DNA of 64,000 nt from Deltaproteobacteria bacterium. GTDB taxonomy: Bacteria > Myxococcota > Myxococcia > SLRQ01. Positions 56,583 through 64,000 of the stretch are shown here, one piece after another. The translations under genes and the position numbers were made by a program. The stretch covers positions 1 through 64,000 of the forward strand of contig JARGFU010000019.1 in the NCBI GenBank assembly GCA_029210625.1, in the 5' to 3' direction. The notes beneath the pieces were generated by a model that saw only the letters and a list, made by a program, of their open reading frames with translations, was not told the origin of the DNA and did no database searches. How positions within the stretch are numbered: position 1 is the first letter of the stretch; each line of letters begins with the position of its first letter.

Positions 56583-58087
56583 GCGCGGACGACGTAGGTC
56601 TTCGCGATCTTGTCGTGCAGGGCCTGGCCGCGGTCGTCGACCACGACCCAGACCAGGCCGACCAGGAAGAAGAGGGTGCCCACCGAGGCGGTGAAGCCGC
56701 GCAGGAGCGCGAGCTTGAGGCCCGGGGCTCGGCCGCGCCGATCGAGGACCCGCACCTTCGCGAGGCGGGCGCCGAAGGTCTGGCCGCCGACGAGGGCGCC
56801 CGCGGCGGCGTAGACCGTGCCCACCACGGCCGCGAGGCCGAGGAAGCCGGCGGCGACGAGGGGGTCGCGCAGCACCGAGGCCGGCCCCAGATCGCTGCCC
56901 GCCACCCGGGCGGCGGCCCAGGCCAGGCCGGCGACCGTCGAGGAGAGGATCGCGCCGTCGATCAGCCAGGCCAGGGCGCGGGCGCCGATGCTGGCGACCC
57001 GGGCGCGCACGATCTTGCGCTCGGCGGGGCGGATCTCCTCGTCCTCCAGCTCGCTGGCCGGGGTGAGGGCCGAGTCCCGGGGATCGTGCTCGGGGCGAGG
57101 CGTGTCGAGGACGGCGCTGCGGCGGAAGACGTCGAAGGCCGGGCTGGAGATGCGCAGCTCACCGATGCCGGGCGGGGTGGTGATCGACTCGGCGCTCACC
57201 TCGTGCTCCGGCGCCTCGCGGTCCTCGGCGGGCTCGGGCGTGGGCACCGGCAGCGCGGGGAGCTCGTCGGCCGGCCGCACGACCGTGTCGGCCAGGCTCT
57301 CTTCCATCACGGTGCCGGCCCAGGCCGGCTCCTCGGAGCTGCGCTCGCCGAGGCCGGCGAACCAGGCGGCCTCGAGGGACTCGCTGCTGGTCGGCGGCTC
57401 GGAGTGCTCGAGGTCGAGGAAGCGGGAGGGGCGGGGCTCGGCCGGCGCCGGCGTGATGGGGGGCGAGTAGCGCGGCGCCTCGTCCAGGGTGAGGGGAGGC
57501 TCGGGGGCGGGCTCGACCCGGAAGGCCTCGGGGATCACGTCGCTGGGCGGCGCCTCGACCTCGACCTCGGCGGCGGCCACGGGCTCCGGCTCCCGCTCCG
57601 GGACGGGGATCGGCAGGTGGGCGATCCTCTCGGCGAAGCCGGGCAGCCCCGGATCGGTGACCGCGAGGTCCTCGGACTCCGCGGGCTGCAGGGCCTCCGC
57701 GGGCGCCTCGGCCTCGGGGACGTCGTCCCGCAGGGCCTCCGCGGGCGCCTCGGCCTCGGGGACGTCGTCCCGCAGGGCCTCGGGGAGGGGCGCGAGGGCG
57801 AGCGCGCTGGCCGGATGGGGCGGCAGGGTCACGGCCTCCCGGGAGAAGTGGCCGGGATCGAGCGGGGCCGAGGCCGGCGCCTGGCGGGCGGGGCGCTCGG
57901 GCAGCGAGGCGCCGAGGGCCTCTCCGGCGCTCATCTCCTCGAGGGCGGCGGCGATCAGCTCGTCGTCGAGCTGCGGAGCCCTCGGCGGCCGGCGGCTGAG
58001 AACCCGGCGGTGCCCCTTGGGCACGTGCTTGCGGGCCTCGTCCTGGGACTTGTCATCGGGGGAGACGAACCAGCTGGCGCTCTGCAT
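56579..58087 (-). CDS. RDD-family membrane protein with a long acidic N-terminal region
   Basis: A 502-residue protein. Residues 1-345 are a disordered, Pro/Glu/Ala-rich cytoplasmic region, including two copies of EALRDDVPEAEAPA. The C-terminal RDD domain (about 350-500) has ASIGARALAWLIDGAIL (the Arg/Asp pair), two further helix pairs, and GGQTFGARLAKVRVLDRRG; it spans the membrane about four times. RDD proteins are small transport or membrane-organising proteins of mostly unknown role. The long acidic arm may bind partners. Convergent with prmA, divergent from ftsK. Confidence 0.78.
   Translation of the reverse strand: MQSASWFVSPDDKSQDEARKHVPKGHRRVLSRRPPRAPQLDDELIAAALEEMSAGEALGASLPERPARQAPASAPLDPGHFSREAVTLPPHPASALALAPLPEALRDDVPEAEAPAEALRDDVPEAEAPAEALQPAESEDLAVTDPGLPGFAERIAHLPIPVPEREPEPVAAAEVEVEAPPSDVIPEAFRVEPAPEPPLTLDEAPRYSPPITPAPAEPRPSRFLDLEHSEPPTSSESLEAAWFAGLGERSSEEPAWAGTVMEESLADTVVRPADELPALPVPTPEPAEDREAPEHEVSAESITTPPGIGELRISSPAFDVFRRSAVLDTPRPEHDPRDSALTPASELEDEEIRPAERKIVRARVASIGARALAWLIDGAILSSTVAGLAWAAARVAGSDLGPASVLRDPLVAAGFLGLAAVVGTVYAAAGALVGGQTFGARLAKVRVLDRRGRAPGLKLALLRGFTASVGTLFFLVGLVWVVVDDRGQALHDKIAKTYVVRA
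57699..57782 (-). repeat. Two exact 42-bp tandem units in the RDD gene
   Basis: Identical 42-bp units at 57699-57740 and 57741-57782 each encode the same 14 residues of the acidic linker (EALRDDVPEAEAPA in circular order). A recent slip-strand or unequal-crossover duplication. Confidence 0.9.
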
Positions 58088-58112
58088 GAGCGCAGGATGC
58101 CGCCACGATCGA

Positions 58113-58202
58113 GGTGGTCAAGAAAACCACCCTGGCGGCCACCTGCCCACCGGCCCTCCCCCGGCGTCAAAAAGTTGACCGGAAGGTACCTCGCAGTAGC
58201 TT
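58113..58202. promoter_or_regulatory. ftsK upstream region: two dyads and a possible sigma-70 promoter
   Basis: GGTGGT-N7-ACCACC (58113-58131) and GTCAA-AAAG-TTGAC (58166-58179) are perfect dyads. The second holds a -35 candidate TTGACC (58175-58180), followed after 16 bp by a weak -10 TAGCTT (58197-58202), pointing toward ftsK. The first dyad contains TTGACC on the opposite strand, possibly a -35 for the RDD gene. The arrangement suggests divergent promoters with operator-like dyads. Confidence 0.4.
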
Positions 58203-58263
58203 GGGAAGGCGGCGAGAGCTGCGCCCATTCGACCCGCAGTCAGAAGAGGAGCGACCCCCGCGG

Positions 58264-61227
58264 ATGGCACGCACGAGCACGAAGAAGGACGAAGGCAAGA
58301 GCACCCGGAAGACCCCCGCCCGCAAGGCGAGCGCGGGGAAGGCCGGAGGCAAGTCCCGCAGCGCGGCGAAGGCCCGCACCCCGGCGCCCTCCGCCGCGGC
58401 CAGCCCGAAGAAGCCCGCCTCTCCCGGCCACCGCCGGGAGCTCGTCGGCGTCGTCCTCGTGGCCATCGGCCTCACCCTCGGCCTGGCGGTGTGGAGCTTC
58501 GACCCCTCGGACGACAGCCTCGTCGGGCGGGGCCTGCCGCCGGCCGCCAACCTCATCGGGAGCTTCGGCCACCAGCTCGCCGACCTCCTCCTCTCCACCC
58601 TCGGCGTCGGCGCCTTCGTCCTCGCCCTGGTCTGCGTGGGCATCGCCGCCCTCCTCTTCTCCCGCCTGCGCCTGCGGATCACGGTCCTCGAGGCCATGGG
58701 CTGGACCACCGTCGTCCTCGCCGGGGCGGTGCTCGCCCACCTGCTCATCCCGGAGACCCGCCCCTTCCACCACGTCCCGGGCGGCCTGGTCGGCCTCTTC
58801 GGCGGTGAGCTGCTCCGCGGCCAGCTCAACACCGTGGGCGCGGTGATCGTCGCCATCGCCCTGATGATCCTGGCGCTGGTCCTGGCCGCCGACCTGCGGG
58901 TGCACGCCATGGCCGGCCCGGCGGTGCGCACCCTGCGCCGCCTGGGCGACGGTGTCCTCGTGGCCACCCGCACCTTCGGCGAGCGCCTCTGGGAGCACCA
59001 CCTCGAGACCCGCGCCGAGCGCCGCGAGGCCCGGGCCCGGGCCCGGGCTCGCCTCGAGCGGATGGAGCGGACCGCGGAGGCCGTGGCCGCCGCGGAGGCC
59101 CGCGCGGCCGCCGCGCCGGAGGATCCCCTCGCCGCCGTGGTGGAGGTCCCGCGCAGCGACAGCGAGCTCGCCAACGGCAAGAAGACCCGCGGCAAGGTGA
59201 AGGTCGAGGCGGCGCCCCCGCCCCCGCCCCCGGCCAGCCCGCAGCTCGCCGGCATCGCCCCGATCGAGGAGCTCCCCGCCGAGGAGCGCGATCCGCTCTG
59301 CGATCCCAACCACTCCGATCCCGCCTGGATCGACTCCCTGGGTGAGCCCGCCCCGGTCGCCCTCCCCCGGCCCCAGCTCCACGTGCGCTCGCCGGGGCCG
59401 GTGATCGAGGGCCTCACCCCCTCGGACCCCCAGCCGATCCTGGCCCCGGAGGCGGTGGCCGAGCTCGAGCCCGAGCTGGAGCTCGAGCCCGAAGTCGAGG
59501 CAGAGCCCGAGACCCCTCCCGTCGAGCTCGTGGTGGCTCCCCCTCCGCCCGCGAGGCCCACGCCGAAGCAGGCCTCCGAGGGCCCCACCATCGTCGAGGC
59601 CGTCCAGCCCGAGACCCCGAAGAAGCGCAAGAAGCAGCAGGGGGCCTTCGCCTTCACCACCCACGGGGAGCGCTTCGAGCTGCCCGATCTCGATCTGCTC
59701 GACGAGGTGGTCGAGGACCGGAAGTCCACCCTCGACCGGGACGGCCTGCACGAGACGGCCCGCAAGCTCTGCCAGAAGCTGGCCGACTTCGGCATCAGCG
59801 GCGAGGTCACCAAGATCCGCCTCGGACCCGTCGTCACCATGTACGAGTTCGTGCCCGGCCCCGGAGTGAAGATCTCGAAGATCGCCAGCCTCTCCGACGA
59901 CCTGGCCATGGCCATGGAGGCGCTGCGGGTCCGCATCGTCGCGCCCCTGCCCGGCAAGGGCGCGGTGGGCATCGAGGTGCCCAACAAGGTGCGGCAGACC
60001 GTGCAGCTGCGGGAGATCCTGGAGCAGCCCGCCTTCCAGGAGGCCAAGGGCAAGCTCACCATGGGCGTGGGCAAGGACGTCGAGGGCATGCCCTTCGTCG
60101 CCGACCTCGCGAAGATGCCCCACCTCCTGGTCGCCGGCACCACCGGCTCGGGCAAGTCCGTCGCCGTGAACGCGATGATCTCGTCCATCTTGATGCGGGC
60201 CACCCCCGACGACGTCCGCTTCATCATGGTCGATCCGAAGTGGACCGAGCTCTCCCTCTACGAGGGCATCCCCCACCTGCTCCTGCCGGTCGTGAAGGAT
60301 CCGGCCAAGGCCGCCCTGGCCCTGCGCTGGGCGGTCGAGGAGATGGACCGCCGCTACCAGCTCCTCGCCGACTGGGGCGTGCGAGGCCTGGCCGGCTTCA
60401 ACCGTGAGGTGAAGAAGGCCAAGAGCGAGTGGGAGGAGCGCCAGCAGGCCCTGCCGAAGCTCCCCGATCTCGAGACGATGTCCATGCTCGACCCGCGCCG
60501 CCCCGAGGTCGAGGAGGAGTTCAAGCAGCGTCTGGTCGACGATCCGAAGCCACCGGATCACCTGCCGCTGATCGTCATCATCATCGACGAGCTGGCCGAC
60601 CTGATGATGGTGGCCTCCCGCGACGTCGAGACCTACATCGCCCGGATCGCCCAGAAGGCCCGCGCCGCCGGCCTCCACCTCCTGGTCGCCACCCAGCGCC
60701 CCTCCACCGACGTCCTCACCGGCCTCATCAAGGTGAACTTCCCGGCGCGGATCGGCTTCCGGGTCGCCTCCCGCCACGACTCCCAGACCATCATCAACCA
60801 GCCGGGCTCGGAGAAGCTGCTGGGCATGGGCGACATGCTGATCATCCCCCCCGGCCAGGCCGACCCCACCCGCGTCCACGGCGCCTTCGTCTCCGACGAC
60901 GAGGTGAAGCGCCTCGTCGATCACCTGACGAGGCAGGGCGAGCCCATCTACGACGAGTCGATCCTCAAGGCCCGGGACGAGGAGAAGGGCGAAGAGGGCG
61001 AGGAGGAGGACTACGATCCCAAGTGGGACGAGGCGGTGATGGTCGTCTCGGAGATGGAGAAGATCTCGGTCTCGATGCTCCAGCGCAAGATGAAGATCGG
61101 CTACAACCGCGCCGCGCGGATGGTCGAGCAGATGGAGCGCGAGGGCATCGTCGGCCCGGCCGACGGCGCCAAGCCCCGCGACGTGCTCATCTCCGCGCCG
61201 CCGCCGGTCACCCCTCCGCCGGCCTAG
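58264..61227 (+). CDS. ftsK: FtsK/SpoIIIE DNA translocase
   Basis: A 987-residue DNA pump that acts at the septum and clears chromosome termini during division. A basic, Lys/Ala-rich N-tail is followed by four membrane helices (about 60-215), a long Pro/Glu linker, and the motor: alpha/beta domains starting ARKLCQKLADFGISGE, Walker A AGTTGSGKS (about 624-632), Walker B IVIIIDELADLM (about 770) and LVATQRPSTDVLTGLIK. The C-terminal gamma winged helix (921-987, ISVSMLQRKMKIGYNRAARM) binds KOPS-type sequences. The ATG at 58264 precedes the basic tail, with AGGAG rather far upstream. Confidence 0.94.
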   Translation: MARTSTKKDEGKSTRKTPARKASAGKAGGKSRSAAKARTPAPSAAASPKKPASPGHRRELVGVVLVAIGLTLGLAVWSFDPSDDSLVGRGLPPAANLIGSFGHQLADLLLSTLGVGAFVLALVCVGIAALLFSRLRLRITVLEAMGWTTVVLAGAVLAHLLIPETRPFHHVPGGLVGLFGGELLRGQLNTVGAVIVAIALMILALVLAADLRVHAMAGPAVRTLRRLGDGVLVATRTFGERLWEHHLETRAERREARARARARLERMERTAEAVAAAEARAAAAPEDPLAAVVEVPRSDSELANGKKTRGKVKVEAAPPPPPPASPQLAGIAPIEELPAEERDPLCDPNHSDPAWIDSLGEPAPVALPRPQLHVRSPGPVIEGLTPSDPQPILAPEAVAELEPELELEPEVEAEPETPPVELVVAPPPPARPTPKQASEGPTIVEAVQPETPKKRKKQQGAFAFTTHGERFELPDLDLLDEVVEDRKSTLDRDGLHETARKLCQKLADFGISGEVTKIRLGPVVTMYEFVPGPGVKISKIASLSDDLAMAMEALRVRIVAPLPGKGAVGIEVPNKVRQTVQLREILEQPAFQEAKGKLTMGVGKDVEGMPFVADLAKMPHLLVAGTTGSGKSVAVNAMISSILMRATPDDVRFIMVDPKWTELSLYEGIPHLLLPVVKDPAKAALALRWAVEEMDRRYQLLADWGVRGLAGFNREVKKAKSEWEERQQALPKLPDLETMSMLDPRRPEVEEEFKQRLVDDPKPPDHLPLIVIIIDELADLMMVASRDVETYIARIAQKARAAGLHLLVATQRPSTDVLTGLIKVNFPARIGFRVASRHDSQTIINQPGSEKLLGMGDMLIIPPGQADPTRVHGAFVSDDEVKRLVDHLTRQGEPIYDESILKARDEEKGEEGEEEDYDPKWDEAVMVVSEMEKISVSMLQRKMKIGYNRAARMVEQMEREGIVGPADGAKPRDVLISAPPPVTPPPA

Positions 61228-61331
61228 CGGGCCCTCGCCCGTGCTATGCTCTTCCTCGTCCGGCCGGCGTCGAGGGGGGTTGCTGGAGCCCCTCCCGAAA
61301 GATCCGGCCGCTCGACTCATGGGGAGCACAG

Positions 61332-62027
61332 ATGCGTGATCAGCCTTCCGAGCGCGAGCTGGGTCTCGACCAGCTCGTCTTCGTCCTCCTGGCCGCCTTC
61401 GGCCTCTTCCTGATCTCCTCGTCCGGCGCCTGCGGCGAGCCCACCGACCAGGACCCCGGCGACGCCGGCTCCTGCAGCGACATCTCGCTCTGCGACGACG
61501 GAGGCGGGAGCGACGCCGGCGACGCCGGGGGCTCGGACGGCGGCAGCCCCGACACCGGGGTGCCCGACGGGGGCGGAGACACCTGCGGGGACGGCGTCTG
61601 CGGGACGACCGAGACCGTGGCCACCTGCGCCCTGGACTGCGTCGGCACGGACCAGCCGCCCACCTGCACCCACGGCTGCACCGTCGTGGGCGACTGCATG
61701 TACGCCCAGTCCGAGTGCGTGAACGGGATCTGCTACCGCGCCGAGTGCACCAGCGCCGCGGACTGCACCCAGTACCCCAACCAGGACTGCCTCCTGGTGA
61801 ACGGGCGCATGGCCTGCCAGACCCCCTGCACCCCCGGCGGCAGCGAGTGCGACTTCGGCCAGGCCTGCACGGCCCGGGCGGACGACGGCGCGCTCTTCTG
61901 CACCTACTACGACTGCGTCGACGACTCCGACTGCTCGGGCGAGGTCTGCGTCGGCGGGGTCTGCGGCTGCAACACGAGCGGCGACTGCGGCTACCCGAGC
62001 GACCCGGTTTGCAACAACGGCAACTAG
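61332..62027 (+). CDS. Cys-rich lipoprotein with Asp/Gly stalk
   Basis: A 231-residue protein. After an acidic 14-residue start there is a hydrophobic segment ending SSSGAC, a lipobox-like site at Cys34. A stalk of Asp/Gly/Ser follows (DDGGGSDAGDAGGSDGG), then a Cys-rich domain with about 20 cysteines (TCTHGCTVVGDCMYAQSEC). Cysteine knots of this kind are common on myxobacterial surfaces. The ATG at 61332 has GGGGAG upstream. The long charged N-region before the lipobox is odd, so it might instead be membrane-anchored. Function unknown. Confidence 0.7.
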   Translation: MRDQPSERELGLDQLVFVLLAAFGLFLISSSGACGEPTDQDPGDAGSCSDISLCDDGGGSDAGDAGGSDGGSPDTGVPDGGGDTCGDGVCGTTETVATCALDCVGTDQPPTCTHGCTVVGDCMYAQSECVNGICYRAECTSAADCTQYPNQDCLLVNGRMACQTPCTPGGSECDFGQACTARADDGALFCTYYDCVDDSDCSGEVCVGGVCGCNTSGDCGYPSDPVCNNGN

Positions 62028-62031
62028 GGCG

Positions 62032-63069
62032 TCAGTCGGCGCTGGCCGCGGCGACCATCCCGGCCAGCGCCGGGCCGTAGGGGGCCCGCGCGACCCCCTG
62101 CTCGGTGATGATGGCGGTGACCAGCTCGGCGGGGGTCACGTCGAAGGCCGGGTTGCGGGCCTTCACCCCGGTCGGGGCGAGCTGCACCCCGACGAGGTGG
62201 GTCACCTCTTCCTCGGAGCGCTCCTCGATGGGGATGCCCTCCCCGGTCGCCGTCTCGAGGTCCACGGTGGAGGTCGGCGCCGCCACGTAGAAGGGGATGC
62301 CGTGCCGGTGGGCCAGCACCGCCACCTGATAGGTGCCGATCTTGTTCGCCACGTCGCCGTTGGCGGCGATGCGATCCGAGCCGACGACCACCGCCTGCAC
62401 GAGCCCCTTGCTCATGAGGTGGCCGGCGGCGACGTCGGGGATCACCGTCACGTCGATTCCGTCCTGGTGGAGCTCGTAGGCGGTCAGCCGCGCGCCCTGG
62501 AGGTAGGGCCGGGTCTCGTCGGCGAAGACCTTCAGCCGCTTGCCCTGCTCGAGGCCGCCCCGGATCACCCCCAGCGCCGTCCCGTAGCCGGCGGTGGCCA
62601 GGCCACCGGCGTTGCAGTGGGTCAGCACCGTGCCCTCCTCGGGCAGCAGGGCACCGCCGTGGCGGCCGATGTCCTTGCACATCTGCAGATCCTCGGCGTC
62701 GATGGCCTCGGCCTCGGCGCGCAGAGCGGCGACCACGTCCCCGCCCCCGCGCTCCAGCACGCGGAGCATACGGTCCACGGCCCACATCAGGTTCACCGCC
62801 GTGGGGCGGGCCTCGCGCATCCGGGCCGCGGCGGCGCGGAAGGCCTCCTCGCCGGAGCCCCCCTCGCCCAGGGTGCGGGCCGCCTCCAGGGCGAGGCCGT
62901 AGGCCGCGGTCACCCCGATGGCCGGCGCCCCGCGCACCACCATGTCGGTGATGGCCCTCGCCGCGCTGTCGGCGTCGGCGCAGGCGACGTAGGTCTCCTC
63001 CCGGGGGAGGAGGCGCTGATCGAGCAAGCGCAGCTCGCTCTCGTCCCACTCGATGTGTCGGCGGCTCAT
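62032..63069 (-). CDS. mtnA: S-methyl-5-thioribose-1-phosphate isomerase
   Basis: A 345-residue enzyme of methionine salvage, converting methylthioribose-1-phosphate to methylthioribulose-1-phosphate. Conserved parts: MVVRGAPAIGVTAAYG, catalytic Cys152 in LTHCNAGGLATAGYGTALG, ADETRPYLQGARLTAYEL, catalytic Asp232 in VVVGSDRIAANGDVANKIG, and the C-terminal AFDVTPAELVTAIITE. The eIF2B-alpha-like fold is complete. It is 11 bases after the VOC gene on the same strand, so both are probably one operon. Other mtn genes are not in view. Confidence 0.95.
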   Translation of the reverse strand: MSRRHIEWDESELRLLDQRLLPREETYVACADADSAARAITDMVVRGAPAIGVTAAYGLALEAARTLGEGGSGEEAFRAAAARMREARPTAVNLMWAVDRMLRVLERGGGDVVAALRAEAEAIDAEDLQMCKDIGRHGGALLPEEGTVLTHCNAGGLATAGYGTALGVIRGGLEQGKRLKVFADETRPYLQGARLTAYELHQDGIDVTVIPDVAAGHLMSKGLVQAVVVGSDRIAANGDVANKIGTYQVAVLAHRHGIPFYVAAPTSTVDLETATGEGIPIEERSEEEVTHLVGVQLAPTGVKARNPAFDVTPAELVTAIITEQGVARAPYGPALAGMVAAASAD

Positions 63070-63080
63070 GGCCGGCGAAG

Positions 63081-63440
63081 CTATCTCGATAGGGGATAGG
63101 AGGACAGCCCCACCCGCCGGCCGTCCGGATCGCGCAGGTAGAGGGTGTGCTCGGTCTCACCGTCGGTGCGCAGGCCCAGATCCGGCAGCCGGGCCTTGAG
63201 GGCCGCGCGCTCCTCGGCGGTGCAGGCGAAGGCGAAGAGCTCGAAGCTCTCGCGGGGGATCTCCGGCTCGTCCCCGTCCGCCTGCTCCACCATCAGCACC
63301 CCCCCGTTCAGCCCCAGCCAGATCGAGTGGCCCGGGGTCTCCCGCAGCCGGGGCAGGCCGAAGACGTGCTCGTAGAACCCCGCCAGGCGCTCCATGTTCC
63401 GGGTCCGCAGGGCCAGGTGGTGGATCGAAGGTGCTCCCAT
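63081..63440 (-). CDS. VOC-family (glyoxalase-like) protein
   Basis: A 119-residue protein with the VOC beta-alpha-beta-beta-beta fold: SIHHLALRTRNMERLAGFY (first metal His), VFGLPRLRE, and TEHTLYLRDPDGRRVGL (late His and the DPDG turn). Such folds include glyoxalases, dioxygenases and resistance proteins; nothing fixes the substrate. The ATG at 63440 is used; a GTG at 63443 is equally possible. It is the first gene of a pair with mtnA, so a role next to methionine salvage is conceivable. Confidence 0.85.
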   Translation of the reverse strand: MGAPSIHHLALRTRNMERLAGFYEHVFGLPRLRETPGHSIWLGLNGGVLMVEQADGDEPEIPRESFELFAFACTAEERAALKARLPDLGLRTDGETEHTLYLRDPDGRRVGLSSYPLSR

Positions 63441-63466
63441 CACCCCACCCTCTTACGAATCCCCCC

Positions 63467-63495
63467 CTCCAGGGAAGAGCCTTGTTACCCTGGAG
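63467..63495 (+). promoter_or_regulatory. Stem-loop that would hide the ribosome site of the next gene
   Basis: CTCCAGGG (63467-63474) pairs perfectly with CCCTGGAG (63488-63495) across a 13-base loop. The right arm contains the GGAG ribosome site of the gene starting at 63499. In the RNA this hairpin would block ribosome binding. It could act as a thermosensor or be opened by a ligand, protein or small RNA. Confidence 0.5.
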
Positions 63496-63498
63496 CTC

Positions 63499-63930
63499 AT
63501 GTCGAAGACCGTGAAGATCGTCCTGATCGTCCTCGGCGTGCTCCTGCTCCTCTCGACCACCTGCGTCGGCGGCGGGCTCTGGTGGCTCTCCACCAAGGCC
63601 GAGTCCATGAAGGCGCAAGGGGACGAGATGCGGCGGGAGGCAGAAGCCTTCGCGGAGACCACCGACGCCGCGGGCTGTCTGGACGAGGCCACGCGCCGGA
63701 ACCTCGGTGACGGAAACATCCTGGACGAGGTGCGGACCCACGTCTTCCTGGCGGCCTGCCTCCGCGGCGCCCGGCCCACCGAGGGCCTCTGCGAGGGCGT
63801 CCCGTCGATGAACCAGATCCTGACCACCGTGAAGTGGCGCCTCGCGCGCTGTCAGCAGGGCTCCGATCCCGACCCCGAGCGCTGCAGCCGCCTGCTGGCG
63901 AAGCTGCAGGAGCACTGCCACCCCCGCTGA
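63499..63930 (+). CDS. Small membrane-anchored protein with four conserved-looking Cys
   Basis: A 143-residue protein with an N-terminal helix (KIVLIVLGVLLLLSTTCVGG) and an extracytoplasmic part that is helical and Cys-containing (GCLDEAT, AACLRGA, GLCEGV, RCQQGSD, RCSRLL, HCHPR). No family recognised. The ATG at 63499 has GGAG 3 bases upstream, held in the right arm of a hairpin. It is divergent from the VOC/mtnA pair. Confidence 0.7.
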   Translation: MSKTVKIVLIVLGVLLLLSTTCVGGGLWWLSTKAESMKAQGDEMRREAEAFAETTDAAGCLDEATRRNLGDGNILDEVRTHVFLAACLRGARPTEGLCEGVPSMNQILTTVKWRLARCQQGSDPDPERCSRLLAKLQEHCHPR

Positions 63931-63942
63931 TCCCGGCCAGCC

Positions 63943-64000
63943 TCAGGGCGCGCGCAGCAGGGGCGCGAGCAGGCCGAGGGCCTCCTCGAGCTTCTCGGGC
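63943..64000 (-). CDS. C-terminal end of a protein, partial
   Basis: Only the last 18 codons plus stop lie in the window, reading PEKLEEALGLLAPLLRAP. The frame and composition look coding and match the compact gene spacing here, but the product cannot be named. Confidence 0.35.
   Translation of the reverse strand, partial: PEKLEEALGLLAPLLRAP

Overview
The window is a very GC-rich, tightly packed piece of a Gram-negative chromosome, almost certainly Myxococcota or a close deltaproteobacterial relative. The evidence is a run of lipoproteins with Asp/Gly/Ser-rich linkers, zinc-ribbon (MJ0042-type) regulators, hybrid histidine kinases, a giant surface protein ending in a Cys-rich/MYXO-CTERM-like tail, TolB-like and TSP3-repeat proteins, and a tandem ArsA-type ATPase pair. 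I see no rRNA, tRNA, CRISPR array, insertion sequence or phage module. No gene-free stretch exceeds 300 bases; the longest is 6911-7189.

Layout. 1-6910 (minus): two zinc-ribbon/GYF-like proteins, a UvrD/PcrA helicase and an MFS transporter with a long non-transporter N-terminus. 7190-11099: redox genes (a roughly ten-heme cytochrome c, a thioredoxin-fold/TPR protein, a GDCCVxC Cys protein divergent from a membrane-anchored thioredoxin), then an SbcD-like phosphoesterase. 11195-21783: a CBS protein, a 2652-residue adhesin-like protein with 18 Ig-like domains, and an OmpA/TSP3 protein. 21810-27869 (minus): a beta-barrel, lipoprotein hydrolase and PilZ operon, preceded by another small outer-membrane protein. 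27977-33639: a lipase-like lipoprotein, two SPFH proteins (one a predicted lipoprotein), a small lipoprotein and a hybrid kinase. 33651-40756: YaeQ, a response regulator, a DUF5690-like membrane protein, two ArsA-type ATPases and a GAF-PAS hybrid kinase. 40761-45905: an FKBP lipoprotein, a broken TonB-dependent receptor and envelope proteins of unknown function. 45932-49747 (minus): a coupled bioF-lipoprotein-bioA-rsmE operon. 49957-63930: a lipoprotein, a TolB-like protein, an APC transporter fused to PTS EIIA and two USP domains facing a NhaR-like regulator, prmA, an RDD protein, ftsK, a Cys-rich lipoprotein, mtnA with a VOC protein, and a small membrane protein. The window ends in a partial minus-strand gene.

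How the genes fit together. Most of the region serves the cell envelope (lipoproteins, barrels, adhesin, SPFH pair) and signalling, among scattered housekeeping genes (pcrA/uvrD, ftsK, prmA, rsmE, bioA, bioF, mtnA). The most unusual items are the SPFH lipoprotein partnered with an inner-membrane SPFH protein; the APC-EIIA-USP-USP fusion with two identical TTCGA-N5-TCGAA dyads between it and its divergent LysR regulator; the biotin operon with a PDZ-like lipoprotein translationally coupled between bioF and bioA; and the apparently exact 552-bp tandem units in the adhesin. All functions are inferred by reading motifs; no database search was run.
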